This document shows, in pieces, positions 1-11,600 of a stretch of DNA of 64,000 nucleotides. The position numbers were made by a program, and so were the translations under genes. The stretch is from Blattamonas nauphoetae (lineage: Eukaryota; Preaxostyla; Oxymonadida), in NCBI GenBank assembly GCA_033064195.1, contig JARBJD010000050.1, positions 124,001-188,000 on the forward strand, in the 5' to 3' direction. Positions within the stretch are counted from its first letter, which is position 1; every line of letters starts with the position of its first letter. The notes under the pieces were generated by a model. That model searched no databases. It saw only the letters and a list, made by a program, of their open reading frames with translations, and had not been told where the DNA came from.

Positions 1-419
1 GGGTTCTTTCTTCCTCCACTTTTCTCGAGTAGTTTTTTTATCTGGTTCTCATCCTCTTCAGAGACGCTCGCCACCAGGGACAGAAAGACATTCTGAATGA
101 TACCGCCGTTTATGAAGACTGTTGAATGGAGAGTGATGTGAGTAACGCTCCGAGGTGAGTTCACAAAAAGAGGAGAGAGTGTTCGGACTCCAGCGAGCGG
201 CGGCTCGAACAAGATAATTTTGGGAATGTGATGAGCACGATCCAGGGAAGAAGATGATTGGGAGAGAAAGTTGTCAACGTCCTCAAAGACAATCTGTGGA
301 GAATGGTTGCCGTCCACACAAACGAGAATGGACTGGAGACAACCAGGATTGTGGATGTGAGAACAGAAAGAGAAACACAGCTGTTCATGTTTGCACTTTG
401 GAGAGCAACAATTCTCGAT
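1..419 (-). CDS. Unidentified open segment, runs off window start
   Basis: A reading frame on the minus strand stays open from about 419 to the window edge without an ATG near its upstream end. It would encode a Cys-rich stretch (CCSPKCKHEQLC) followed by a mixed helical-looking stretch ending in a charged run (SEEDENQIKKLLEK). It points away from the family A gene at 1062, the same arrangement E1 has relative to A2, so it could be the tail of another gene of that arrangement, but I see no similarity to family E. It may equally be an accidental open frame. No family recognised. Confidence 0.25.
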   Translation of the reverse strand, partial: MENCCSPKCKHEQLCFSFCSHIHNPGCLQSILVCVDGNHSPQIVFEDVDNFLSQSSSSLDRAHHIPKIILFEPPLAGVRTLSPLFVNSPRSVTHITLHSTVFINGGIIQNVFLSLVASVSEEDENQIKKLLEKSGGRKN

Positions 420-422
420 TCA

Positions 423-1061
423 ATTCACTGGCTCTGCGTCATGAATCAAAGAACCATGATATCTGTGAGTGGTTTTGTGCTTGGTTAGAAAGGAACCTCA
501 CACAAGTTGCTGTTGAGAAATGCACATTTGTCTTCTGCTGATGGTCATTTTGGAGAATCAGATTCTATTCACTCGTTTGGATGATACGAGAAGTGAAGAT
601 ATCTGGAGATTGGATCAAAAAGATGCACATTGAGAGTCGTCGGGTGTACAAACTGAAGCAAACAGTCTTTCAGTGATGAAACGACCACAACCATTGTGAA
701 TGCTAGACAGACGTTGTATGGTGTTTTTGGCAGTTATCATCCCGTCGCTCAGATCAACTTCGATATGACAAAGGAGAAATCTTGAATCATGACATGTTGA
801 TTGTGGAATAGCCGAACAATCATGAAATGATTGGATTCCGGAAAAGGATGGTCAGTGTAGCTGAATACAAAGAAAAAATAGAGGAATCGCAGAGTGCGGA
901 ACTGGTGATAATGACTCAGATCGATAAAGGATCTGAACAATCCAAGGTTGAGTGTAAAACATGATCCAACCATTGGAGAAGTGATCACGAATTGGACTCG
1001 CCCATCCGGTGTCCTATCGAGCATTCGGCATCTATCCAACTAACTGACATTCACCAATACC
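423..1061. other. Intergenic, upstream of family A copy 1
   Basis: No gene is supported here. The last 100 bases align loosely with the DNA just upstream of copy 2 (6600-6700), for example the shared string CCATTGGAGAAG, as expected of a duplicated promoter or leader. An additional upstream exon cannot be excluded. Confidence 0.4.
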
Positions 1062-3145
1062 ATGCTTGTCGACAGGACATCTTCACAACCCCAAATTGAC
1101 AACTCAAAAGCGAAACAAACAGTTTGTCGATTTTCTCTCGAAATCATTTTCCGTCGTTTACAGAACTTGGTCGAAGTCTTTCTAACTCATGTATGTGGAG
1201 AGTGCAAGCCACTCCGTCCAAGAATGCTCAAAGATCTCCTCGTTCTTGCAACAGGTTTGTCTCGACATGTTTTCCTTCAATCTCGTTTATGATTTTGATA
1301 GAGTCTGATTGGGCCCTCTCAGCAATTCTTGAAGTGGACTACATCCAACCTCTTGAGGAATATTGTGAACAGACACAACCATGTGAGGTTACAGTGTGAT
1401 TCTTTTGATGTCACAATTTCTCAGACTTCTCTCCCAAAATTGTTGACTCTGATTGGTCTGTCTATTATTTGTGTTCATCTTGACTCATGTTCATCATTTC
1501 TCCGATCAGGGAAATCATCTGTAGGTGAATTAAAGCGCATTTGTGAATCGTCGATTCCCTCCTTCATTTTCAAATGGCTGGCCTCCATTTCGAGTCAAAA
1601 CATACTCATTGAAGTTTTGTGTCAATCATCTTTCCTTCATCTCGTTTCAGATCGGAAATTGTCTAGTGTTATGGACTTCCACACACCGATCGTCTTCCAC
1701 CTTCCTCGCACACCACAAAACCCAATTTCTTGCATTTATCGATCATTGTGAAAGTAAAAAGTCATCTTTTCCACATTTGATGATTCTGGCTCAACTGTCT
1801 TTCTCCCCTCATCTCGAAGTGTCGAAGATGGCTCTCAACGCTCTCTCCATTCGAAGCGAAACTGATTCCGCAACTCGAAACTTCCTCCGAACACTCAAAG
1901 TGCCTTCTGGTTCGACTGACAGTTCATCGGAGCTTGTCCCGTTCGTCGGACGGCTGTGTTCCACACTGGCCGAGCATGTTTCGGAACTGAAATCACTCTT
2001 CACCGAATCGTCAGCTTCGGATGGAACCGTCTCTGCTCTCTCCACCACGCTTCCCTCCGAATCACCCCTTCTCAATGGAATTGCGTTTTTGGAGATGCTT
2101 TGTGATGAACTCTCACTTCTCGACTCACTTCTCTTTGACATGGACAATACCTTTGGCAACGTGTGCCTTTGTCTCTTCTCATCTTGTCCAGATTCTGATC
2201 AAGTGCAACTTGGTTCCTCTTCTCAAATCAACCATCATCGCCTGCCTCGATCTGCTTGAACGACAAAAAAGTGACTCGAACCATCCACCCACAGGCCGAA
2301 CTGACTTGATGATAGACATTCTCGACTGGTCGTGGGATTGTGCTGCTTCATGTCTCTGGGACAGTCGCAAACCACTCACTCGAATAGCGGAGTCCACCTT
2401 CTCCGATGTTCCGCAGCTGTGCTCACTTTTGGAGCGAACATGCGGCCACTCTTCACCCACACATTTCTCTCATCTTCGAATGATCATCCACGTTAGTATA
2501 ACTCTCCCTCGCCTTGTTTCTCGCTTGCTGGAAGAGAATCTGGTTGAACGAGTGATCGACACATCCAAGCCAATGACAGTTCCAATCCAACATGGACAAT
2601 ACCATTTGACATTCGTTAGGGTCATCGTCAACTTGATTTGGGATCCTAAAAATATCACTCAAAACACAGAAGAACAGAAGAGAATCCGAAAGTTGCAGTT
2701 TGAACAAGTGATGACACCAGCGAAGGAATATCTGCAGTTCATTCTTCAGCGAGAGGAGTTCATTCGGGAGGATGACTCATTCAGCAATGATCTGCCGACG
2801 ACCGTTGATGATCTTTTGGTAAAGACCTTAGTGCTCGAGAGGGAAATATTTGAAGATGGTGAGATTGTGGAGACAGGAAGAGAGGAGTGGGAAGTGGGAT
2901 GGCTGGTGGAGAAGACAAAGGAGGATGATTTGGGAGAGAGACTGAAGAAGATCAGAGGAGACAATGGGAGAATGAAGAAGAATGAGAAAGCGAGATGGAA
3001 GAAGAGAGTGGAGAGACGACGAGAAGCAGGATACGAAGATGCAATGGAAGGATGGCTGACGAGAAGAGACAATCAAACACGATTCCAGATTTTGGTGTAC
3101 GTGAGAGAGGTTCGAATGGAGAGTGGGATGAACAACACTCAGTGA
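1062..3145 (+). CDS. Helical-repeat (HEAT/ARM-like) protein, family A copy 1, six exons
   Basis: The gene reads as six exons: 1062-1254, 1302-1387, 1425-1455, 1510-1613, 1651-2160 and 2192-3145. Together they give 626 codons, 625 residues plus a TGA stop. All five introns are GT-AG and restore the frame in which the paralogue at 6701 is conserved. The ATG is chosen because both copies begin MLVD(R/K)TSS. The protein looks alpha-helical throughout, with Leu-rich helices (VPLLKSTIIACLDLL just after the last intron) and a highly charged C-terminus (about residues 555-600) holding WKKRVERRREAGYEDAMEGW. That ending resembles the C-termini of families B and D. No signal peptide or membrane segment is evident. 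The molecular role is unknown; a protein-binding scaffold is a guess from the fold. It converges on decayed gene E1. Confidence 0.8.
1255..1301 (+). other. Intron 1 of family A copy 1 (47 nt)
   Basis: GTTTGT...GATAG, phase 1. The same position and length occur in copy 2 (6894-6940). Confidence 0.75.
1388..1424 (+). other. Intron 2 of family A copy 1 (37 nt)
   Basis: GTTACA...TCTCAG, phase 0. It contains an in-frame stop if retained. Matches 7027-7063. Confidence 0.75.
1456..1509 (+). other. Intron 3 of family A copy 1 (54 nt)
   Basis: GTCTGT...GATCAG, phase 1. Its length is a multiple of three and it is open here, but the homologous intron of copy 2 (7095-7148) contains a stop. Confidence 0.7.
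1614..1650 (+). other. Intron 4 of family A copy 1 (37 nt)
   Basis: GTTTTG...TTTCAG, phase 0. Removal moves the reading from one open frame to the next. Matches 7253-7289. Confidence 0.78.
2161..2191 (+). other. Intron 5 of family A copy 1 (31 nt)
   Basis: GTGTGC...TGTCCAG, only 31 nt, phase 0. Removal joins FGN to ILIKCNLVPLL. Copy 2 has a 31-nt counterpart at 12494-12524. Confidence 0.75.
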
Positions 3146-3623
3146 GAAGGATAGAAGGAGCGTCACGATTAAGAGAATGACTTTCACGTTTCACGTCACG
3201 GTTTGATCATTTTTCGTCGTTTCTGAAGAAATCAAAGGGAAAAGGAGAGCAGAATGAAGAGTCAATGAAATGACACAACGAGATGAGTGTGAACATTCAC
3301 AACGCCTGCCAGGGAATACCTCTCAACGAGGGACGAAATGTCAACACAGCCTGAAGTGAGAGTCAGGAATGTGGGTGAGAAAACCGAGGGATCGTTTGGA
3401 TTCCACAGCAGGCCTCGCTGACAAGAATGGAGAGAGAATGGTCTTCTTTCAGAGCAGTCACAATCCCACTCACAGCGTCTCGTCGCTTCCCAGGCTGCGA
3501 GCTGTGGAGCACAGAGGAAAGATGGATCAGCATTTGGTGTGGATGCTCGCTCGACATTCGGAAGACCGCTCGGTTGAGGATGTGTTTGGACAGCCATTCC
3601 ATCTCCGAACCCATCGTGGCTGA

Positions 3624-4413
3624 TAGTGGTGTTAGAAACCCGCAGGCGTTCAGAAACCCGCAACGAGAGTCCAAAAACCCGCAACCTCACGATCTTCGTC
3701 AGAATCATGTTCTTTATCCATTTCTTCACATTATTCTCTAATTTTCTCACTTTTTTGTAAAAATCAATCACATACAATTGTGAAGTGACGCATTTGAAGC
3801 AGATCTTTCTCGAGACTCAGCTTTGTCATCATATACTACACTGTTCTGACTTTCTTATTGGATACGTTGTTGAGAGCTTCAAAAAAACGTTGTATCAGTA
3901 GTCAGTTTCATTTTCTTCTCTTATATTCTTCTTTTGAATGCAGAACCATCGATGTCACTGTCCTGTTGTCTTCTTGACGTCAATATCTGTATGAATCCTG
4001 ATATTATCTCCTCCTCAGAATGTTGCATCTGTTAGATTATCTCAGGATTGATTTCAAAAAGAGACATACTTCATTGTTGACACTTGGTGATTCTGCCGAG
4101 AATCGCTGATCATCTCACTACCAATGGTCGGATGGACTTGAAAAACATTTTTTTTGAGAATTGAAACTAGTTTTGTGGTTGAACGGCATGAATTGGGTCA
4201 TGGGCTTGGAAACACCAAGTTGTGTTTGAATCCTGACCCATTTCTTTGAATCTCTCGTTTCACTGATGTGTTTTTCTTCTTCTCTTTTCCCTAAAAACTT
4301 CTTAATTCCTTCTGTAGAGACCATGAGAAAAACAGAATAATTCATGAATGAAGTGGCGGTTTTATCACGCTGGTTGCGGGTTTATGAACCAGAGCGGGTT
4401 TCTAACACCACTA
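3624..4413. mobile_element. MITE, copy 1 (790 bp, TIRs, TGA target duplication)
   Basis: Perfect terminal inverted repeats begin TAGTGGTGTTAGAAACCCGC. TGA is present directly on both sides (3621-3623 and 4414-4416). Removing the element and one TGA gives GTGGCTGAGGAGAGC, which is exactly the uninterrupted sequence at 14030-14045 in copy E2. Both ends carry extra subterminal AAACCCGC motifs, likely transposase-binding sites. There is no coding capacity, so this is a non-autonomous DNA transposon. The superfamily is uncertain: a 3-bp duplication is compatible with PIF/Harbinger- or CACTA-type machinery. Confidence 0.88.
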
Positions 4414-4642
4414 TGAGGAGAGCATTTCGAGAGATCTCGACAGAATCGAGGAGAGCCTCCGCTAAATGTCTCTGCTCGCTCAGAAGAGTGACCTGCAACG
4501 AAACAGTCTCCAAGTTCGATTGTTGGAGATTTGGTTGGGAGATGTTGAGATTGTCAGTGCTGACAAGGCTGACTCCAACCAAGTTGTCATTTCGTCGAGA
4601 GAGCCTTCACGCATCCTCTCAAAGAGCCCGTACAAGGATTGA

Positions 4643-5430
4643 TAGTGGTGTTAGAAACCCGCACGCGTTCAGAAACCCGCAACGGGGGTCCAAAAAACCG
4701 CAACCGAACGATCTTCATCATAATCTCACTCTTTCACCATTTGTTCACATTATCCTCTATTTTTCTCACATTTTCGAAAAAATCTATCGAAAACAGTCGT
4801 GAAGTGACGTAATTGAATCTGACCTTTTCGAGACTCTGCTTTGTCATCAAATACTACTCTGTTCTGGCTTTCTTGTTGGGTACGTTGTTGTGAGCTTCAA
4901 AAAACATTGTCTCAGTGATCGGATTCATTTTCTTCTCTTCTATTCTTCATTTGAATGCACAATCATCGATGTCACTGTCCTTTTGTCTTCTTGACGTAAA
5001 TCTCTGTACGATTCAAGATATTATCTCCTTCTTCGAATGTACTATCTATCGGATAATCACAGGTATGATTTCAAGAAAGAGACATCCTTCATTGTTGACA
5101 TTTTGTGATTCATCCATGAATCGCTGAATCTCACTCCCAATGGTCGGATGGATTTGAAAAACATTTGGATTTGAGAATTGACACTTGTTTTGTGGCTGAA
5201 AGACATGCAGTGAGTCATGGGCTTGGAAACATCAAATTGTGTTTGAATCATGGCCCATTTATGTGAAAGTCACTTTTCACGAACGTGTTTTTCTTTTTCA
5301 CTTCTTCCTAAAAACTTCTTAATTACTTCTGTAGAGGACATTAGAAAAACAGAATAATTCATGAATGAAGTGGCGGTTTTATCACGCTGGTTGCGGGTTT
5401 ATGAACCAGAGCGGGTTTCTAACACCACTA
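4643..5430. mobile_element. MITE, copy 2 (788 bp, same family)
   Basis: Same terminal repeats and same orientation as the element at 3624, with alignable interior along its full length. The flanking TGA is again duplicated (4640-4642 and 5431-5433). Only about 230 bp of host gene separates the two. The two copies differ at many interior positions, so they are separate insertions rather than a recent tandem copy. Confidence 0.88.
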
Positions 5431-6366
5431 TGATCAAACCCAATCACTCGTGAAGTTGGTGGGAGCTAGACGAGACCAGTCGATGGATTGTGCGTCATCT
5501 CTTTCTCGCCATTCCACACACTCGCGAACTTGTCTGGCTGATCTGGCCACTTCTTCAGATCATGCCAAGCTTCGTTGAAACAGCAGCTGGCATGTTCTTC
5601 CCAGTCATCCTGCGCCAGTCCCGCTTTCGTGTCGAGGACAGTCTGGACGAGAGAAGAGAAGCCAGCCATCCGCAAACTCTCGACGAACGAGAGGAACAAC
5701 TGCTTCCGATCATCGCCCACATTCACATAATCCGGGAAGCGTTGTTGGATGAGGACGGAACTGTGGGGCTGGTCTCGCCCTGTGCTGTGAGGAGGGAGGG
5801 ATTGAGTGTGGACAGATCCGTTCATTCGCAGATCGTTGTGGAGAGACATCCGAACTTCGAAAGACGAGATCGCGTTGGTCCAATCCGAGTGCATCATCGG
5901 AACAGACACAAAGTCGTCCGAATCAGACCCAAGCACAACACCCAGCCCGTCCACAGCGTCAACACAGCCGAGACGGAGTGAGGCCTCGCTCATCACATCC
6001 CCAACCACCTTTCTGTCCCACCCGTTCCACACTCCCTTCGAGATGACAGTTGTTGGGTCGATGAACAGATTTCCAGTGACTTGGGCTAGTTTCTCAGAGA
6101 GACGAGCAGATTGTGCTTTGAGCTGAGCCGACGATCGCTGTGTGGATTTGGAGTTGAGCTCGAAGGGGGCTTGGAGGAGACATGGAGCTCGACGAGCACG
6201 ACGCAGCTTGTTGGGAGCGCCAATGTCGTCGGTTGTGATGAATTTTGGGACAGACTTGCAATCGGCGAGCACAGCGAACTTGACGTCATCGCTGCCGACG
6301 CTGCAGACAATCAACACGGGGAAGGCGGATGATTGGCAGGCGGTTTCGACGGCTCGGGGGAGCTAG

Positions 6367-6700
6367 CGGGCTCCACTTCCGAAGAGATCATGAGGACAAT
6401 GCTGAATGTCAATTCTGTTTTGAATGGTTGTTTGTTTTGGTCTTGTTTATGTAAATGTGTTGTAATCTCGCGTTTCTTTGTTCTTTTCTGATGTGTTGGT
6501 TGTGGACATGTTCAAGAGATTCTCCTAACTCTGTGAAAGCTAACGCAAATGAATCACGCATCCTGATGAGACCAAGCAGACTCAATGGGATCTCATATTT
6601 GATCAAGCCATTGGAGAAGATTTCTACCTCTAGACTTTTCCATCAGATCTTCGATCGACATAATTTGTATCTTACCATCTGTCTGTCGTTCAGCAATACC
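6367..6700. other. Intergenic, between E1 and family A copy 2
   Basis: Probable shared 5' region of the divergent pair E1 (minus) and A2 (plus). I see no gene or RNA in it. Confidence 0.4.
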
Positions 6701-6893
6701 ATGCTTGTTGACAAGACATCTTCACTACCCCAAATTGACAATACAAAAGCGAAACAAACAGTATGTCGATTTTGTCTCGAAATCATTTTCCATCGTTTGC
6801 AGAACTCGGTCGAAGTGTTTCTAAGTCATCTATGTGGAGAATGTAAACCACTCCGTCCAATGATGTTGAATGATCTCCTCGTTCTTGCGACAA

Positions 6894-6940
6894 GTTTGTT
6901 TCGCCTTGATTTCCTTCCATGTTGTCGGTGATTTTGTCAG
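6894..6940 (+). other. Intron 1 of family A copy 2 (47 nt)
   Basis: GTTTGT...TGTCAG, phase 1. Same length as 1255-1301. Confidence 0.75.
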
Positions 6941-7026
6941 GATCTGATTGGGCACTCTCAGCAATTCTTGAAGTGGACTACATCAAACCTCTTGAGGAAT
7001 ATTGTGAAAAGACACAACCATATGAG

Positions 7027-7063
7027 GTTCCAGTGTGATTCTCGTTTTGTCATCATTTCTCAG
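7027..7063 (+). other. Intron 2 of family A copy 2 (37 nt)
   Basis: GTTCCA...TCTCAG, phase 0. Same length as 1388-1424. Confidence 0.75.
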
Positions 7064-7094
7064 ATTTCTCTCCCGAAATTGTTGATTGTGATTG

Positions 7095-7148
7095 GTATGG
7101 CATTGTTATTGTGTTCAAATTGACTCTTTTCGTTATTTCTTCGATCAG
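7095..7148 (+). other. Intron 3 of family A copy 2 (54 nt)
   Basis: Canonical GTATGG donor and GATCAG acceptor, phase 1, with an in-frame stop if retained. Same length as 1456-1509. Confidence 0.8.
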
Positions 7149-7252
7149 GGAAATCATCAGAAGCAGAATGTCTTCGCATCTGTGTGTCAACGATTCCCTC
7201 CTTCTTCCTCAAATGGATGGCCTCGATTTTGGATGAAGATATGATCACTGAA

Positions 7253-7289
7253 GTTTTTTATTCCATACATTTTCATTCTTGTATTCCAG
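7253..7289 (+). other. Intron 4 of family A copy 2 (37 nt)
   Basis: GTTTTT...TTCCAG, phase 0. Same length as 1614-1650. Confidence 0.78.
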
Positions 7290-7514
7290 ATCGGAAATTG
7301 TCTGATGATGTGGACTTCCACAATTCGATCGTCTTCCTCCTTCCTCACCCACCACCAAACCCAATTTCTCGCAGTTATCGATCATTGCACGAGTAATGAG
7401 TACTCCATTCCGCTTTTGACTATTCTGGCCCGTCTGTGCTTCTCCCCACAACTCGAAGTATTGATGAAGGCTCTCAGGCTCCAGCTGAAGCGATGAGCCT
7501 GTTATCCACACAGG

Positions 7515-7556
7515 GCTCTCGCTCAGCATGAGAGTGTTGACGTGTTAAGGGTCGGT
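7515..7556 (+). repeat. DIRS left inverted terminal repeat core (42 bp)
   Basis: Identical over 42 bp to the reverse complement of 12119-12160. Similarity continues more weakly outward to the element end. Confidence 0.92.
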
Positions 7557-7572
7557 AGATCAAACACCTCGA

Positions 7573-8577
7573 ATGAATCACGAATTCACAAACAAATCAT
7601 TGCAACAAACCGGAAACGACAGCCGGACAACCCCCGCTGAGGACCCACCAGCCTGGGTTGGCCCCGCCGTCGAACATTTTGCAGCCACATTTGCAACAGT
7701 TTTGCACAGTATTGTTGGAGAAAATAAGGAAAAGACTGAACCCAGGCATCAAAACAGAAGGAATGAACGAGAAAGGCTCATCGATTCCGACTCCAACTCC
7801 GATAGCTCAGATGAGAAGACATCACAACTTCTGTTGGAGAAACGAAAGCGTCTCCCTCCGAAGCCCACACAGATTCAAAAGAAAGTAAAACACAAAAGAA
7901 AGGCCGATGGATCAACACAGATCGATTACAACAGTGACTTTTCGGAGTCGGACACTCGCTTGCAGCTTGTCCCATCTCAACCACATCAGAATCTACGCAG
8001 CTTCGCCTTAACGTCGCAGAAATTGATTCAGATGTACATCCCAAAGTTTTCTCTCGATTGGCTATCATCGACACTCCCAGCAGAAGTCCTAGATGAAGTC
8101 AGAGGATCAACTGAGTATCTCCGCCCGGCATTCAAAATCGCCAGCAAGACAAAAGACGCCCTTCGCCCCAACGACATGCCTGGAAAGATTGACACTATTG
8201 CTAAGTCGGCAGTAGACAGCCTTCTCGTCGCCCTCTCAGCCTTGTCTGAATTGCTCGTTAGCATGAAAAGAATAGAAGTACCTGATGAACTACTACGACA
8301 ATGGACGCAAGTCACGTGCTGTGTCGCAGATGCTGCTACAAAAGTTCAGGCTCAGCGATATCTGCGGAATAAGAACTGGACGGATGTTGCCCAAGCACTT
8401 GAGATCCAAACCGAAGTTGGAGAGCCGCAAGTACTCACGAGTGTGCGCCACGACACTGACTTTTTTCGAGGGGAGGGGATGGAAGACAACCAAGCCAACT
8501 TCCATCCCCGGCCCAACCGAAGCTACAGATCATATCGTCCCCTCAACAAGCCACCTGGGAGTCGCAAACCACAGTAG
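7573..8577 (+). CDS. DIRS gag-like protein
   Basis: A 334-residue frame starting 96 bp inside the element. The N-terminal half is polar, with Ser/Asp/Glu- and Lys/Arg-rich stretches. The C-terminal half is helical (about residues 150-250) and followed by an Arg/Pro-rich tail. Position, length and composition match the first protein of DIRS elements, which is thought to package the RNA. There is no zinc knuckle. It ends 24 bp before the next frame. Confidence 0.75.
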   Translation: MNHEFTNKSLQQTGNDSRTTPAEDPPAWVGPAVEHFAATFATVLHSIVGENKEKTEPRHQNRRNERERLIDSDSNSDSSDEKTSQLLLEKRKRLPPKPTQIQKKVKHKRKADGSTQIDYNSDFSESDTRLQLVPSQPHQNLRSFALTSQKLIQMYIPKFSLDWLSSTLPAEVLDEVRGSTEYLRPAFKIASKTKDALRPNDMPGKIDTIAKSAVDSLLVALSALSELLVSMKRIEVPDELLRQWTQVTCCVADAATKVQAQRYLRNKNWTDVAQALEIQTEVGEPQVLTSVRHDTDFFRGEGMEDNQANFHPRPNRSYRSYRPLNKPPGSRKPQ

Positions 8578-8600
8578 TCGTTCCAACCCAACGCCTTCCA

Positions 8601-11600
8601 ATGATGAAACACAGACTGAAGACACAGTTGGAACGATGGCGAGCAATCGGTGGCGACAAGAGAGTTACAAAAGGAATGTTTGGGGAGTGGAAGACGCCGA
8701 ACAGCGAGACGAGGCTCATCGGGACAGCTTCACCTCATCCATTCTCAGCGTCATCCCGTCTAGAACATCTGTTCAGCCAAGAATTGAAGAAGGAGATGCA
8801 GACAGCCGTTGTCAGGGAAGCCACCACCGGAGAAGTTCTGTGGTGGAACAAGACGTTTATGATACCGAAGAAGGACGGAACGTACCGCAAAATTCTCGAT
8901 TGTTCGCAACTAAACGAGGAAATCAAAGATCGGAGTTTTCGCTTCGAGGACTTCTCAACGCTGAGACAGATGATACAAGCAAACGACTTTGCCACTGTGA
9001 TCGACATCAAACAAGCCTTTCATCACGTGGATGTTCAGCCGGAATTTCAACGCTTCCTGGGTTTCAGATTTCAGAACAGAGATTATCTCTATCAGACGAT
9101 GCCTTTTGGAGTCAAGCATGCCCCGCGCGTGTTCACCAAAATCCTCCGTCCAGCAATAGTCCACATCCGTCAACAGTGGAACCTGCGAGTTTTGGCATAC
9201 ATGGACGACATCATCCTTCTCCACCAGAACCCCACACACCTCAGTGCTGTCACGTTGGAAGTGTTGCAGTTCTTGAAAGACTTGGGTTGGTTGGTGGCAG
9301 AGGACAAGTTGATTCTGAAACCAACCCAACAGCTAGACTACCTGGGATGGAGTCTCGACTTGAAGGAGAGCACCTTCAGAACACCACCAGCAAAACAATC
9401 AGCGTATATCAAAGCTACTTCAAAGACTGTGTCCCTCGCACTCGGACGGAAGAAGGTGACAAACCGATCGCTCGCCAAACTAATCGGGAAACTGAATTCA
9501 CTTCACCCACAACACAATCAGTCCTCTCTGTATCTGGGGGCATTACATCGAACACTTCAGAGAGGACTAAGACTGACGGGATGGAACGGATCCTGTCGTC
9601 TGAACCCGTCAGTCTTGGGAGATCTTTCATTCTGGACCACAGCACTCAAGCGGAACAGACCACAGCTAATAGTACCACCATCACATCAAGCCTGCCTGAC
9701 AACAGATGCCTCAGAGAAGGGGTGGGGGGCAGTGCTCGAGTGGAAGAATCACTCGGTTCCGATGTTCGGTCAATGGTCAACCAAGACACTCCCACACTCA
9801 ATCAACGTAAAGGAGACAATGGCGGTGGAGCGAGCGGTCAAGATGTCAAGACACATTCTGAAGAGAGAGAACATATCCAATCTGAAAGTGCGAACAGACA
9901 ATACAACAACAAAGTTCAACTTGCAGAAGTGGAAGGCAGGAAGGAACCTCCTCTCGCCGACAACAGCAGTTTGGTCGCGTTGCGCGAAGACAGGAATATC
10001 GATAGTGGAGGTGGAACACGTAAAAGGAGTGAACAACGTCGTGGCAGACTCTCTCAGTCGCCTCCACCCGTTGGGAGAGTACCAGATCCTCCCAGCGATC
10101 TTCCATCAGCTAGTCTCCGAGCTGGAATGGAGACCAGAAGTGGACGCATTTGCGTCCCGAGAGACCCGCCTTCTCGAAGTGTACTGGTCGCTCAACAGCG
10201 AGCCAGAAGCGACAGCGACAGACGCACTGGTTCAGGACTGGGAGGGAAAGAAACTGTGGATCCACCCTCCCATCCGACTCATCGGCAAGGTCCTCCGGAA
10301 GCTGCAACACTCATCATGCCAAGCGGTGCTCGTTGTTCCCAGTTGGGAAGGCCAGTCCTGGACACACCTGTTCCACCAGCTGTGCCCGACTCGCCGAACG
10401 CTCGGATCGTACGAGACGATAATGAGGATGACAGGTCAGAACTCGACTCCAGAAGACTCAGAGGAAGGGAAGACAAAGACTCCCACCAGGACTGGTGGGA
10501 GTCGGTTTCCATCAGATCAGAACGAAGCCGGAGAACACTTCTTTTGTCAACTCAGAGTTGTAGCCAAGATAGACGAGAAGGCAGCAGACAGATTCCTTCC
10601 ACAATCCCGCGACGCTCGAAGGAAGTGGAGGAGAGCGTTCACGTTGTTAGACGAGTTTGCGGACGAACGGGGAATCTCTGACGAGGAGTTCGTTCACGGC
10701 GAAGGAGTCGAAGCTCACATGTTAAACTTCACGAACTGGTTGTTCGATCAGTTCGGAGAGAAGAAGTCCACAATGGACATCGCTACAACTGTTCGCTCCA
10801 CTTTGTGTCTCCTCAACCCAAAGACTATTCGCGAAGACTCTCCCACATGGAAGAAATGTCAGAAGGAAATCAACAAGAGGACCACAGCTCCACCAAAAAG
10901 GAAATATGACATCATGTGGGACGTCGAATTACTGTTCAAATGGGCTGGTGAGAGCAGATGGCAATCTGAGGTGGATTTTGTTCAACAGCAGAGGAGAACT
11001 CTTGCCTTGGTCATGGCATTCACTTGCTTACGACAGGCTGAGCTGCAGAGACTCACGTGGGGAGCAGTGACGTGGAAGCTGGATGTGGAGCCACCAAGAG
11101 CTGAACTCCTCGTCTCAGTGAAACAAAATATCCAGATGAAAGTCCACCGAACCGTGACATCCATTCGTCAGACATCGATCTCGCCGTTCCATGCACTCCA
11201 AGAGCATCAACAACGGGTCCTCTCCATTTTCAATTCAAAAGCGAACTGCCAGCATGACTCACTCCCGCCAACAATGCCAGTCTGGGTTGAGGCAGCGACT
11301 CTTCAAGGGCTTTCCATTCAGCGAATTCGAGAAGAGACAAAATCAATCCTGCAAGAGTTGGGACTCCCAGCGATCTATGGAGGCTATACTATCAAACACG
11401 CAATGATTTCATATCTCAGATCCGTTCAGGAGATGGACTGGGCCGACATCAACGCTTTGGTTGGGTGGAATATCAACTCAACCGCCGCACAGACGTGGTA
11501 CAACATCCGAGTCGCGGACAGAGCGAACATACAGACTCGGATAGCTGACCAACTGAAGCTGCCGAACCCGGACGACACGGTAGGCCCTGGCAAGCAAGAC

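Larger units (their letters stand above)
3262..6366 (-). pseudogene. ATM/Tel1-like PIKK relic, copy E1
   Basis: Pieces of a PI3K-related kinase gene are collinear on the minus strand: about 6190-5434 (FAT-domain-like, including DLFIDPTT-type and RLGCVDAVDGLG segments), 4639-4417 (a short helical piece) and 3620-3262. The last piece has RMSSEHPHQMLIHL, like the SSEHPHHTLF stretch just before the ATM kinase domain, then a worn match to the first N-lobe strand. No kinase catalytic loop exists, because the sequence meets the end of family A copy 1. The frame changes between pieces, and two MITEs (3624-4413, 4643-5430) interrupt it. Upstream of about 6190 the sequence no longer matches copy E2 and looks joined from something else. 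The ATM assignment rests on a few motifs. It is non-functional as a kinase. Confidence 0.6.

Noticed and set aside
3624-5430. MITE ends read as TA duplications with GTGGTG termini (mariner type)
   Set aside because: With TA as the duplication the empty site would not match copy E2. TGA plus a TAGTGG terminus reproduces the E2 sequence exactly.
8285-10681. A second 798-codon open frame overlapping the DIRS polyprotein
   Set aside because: Its product is Ser/Arg/Thr-rich with no domain, while all RT, RNase H and recombinase motifs lie in the 8601-11654 frame. It is best seen as a composition shadow, although overlapping frames are known in DIRS elements.
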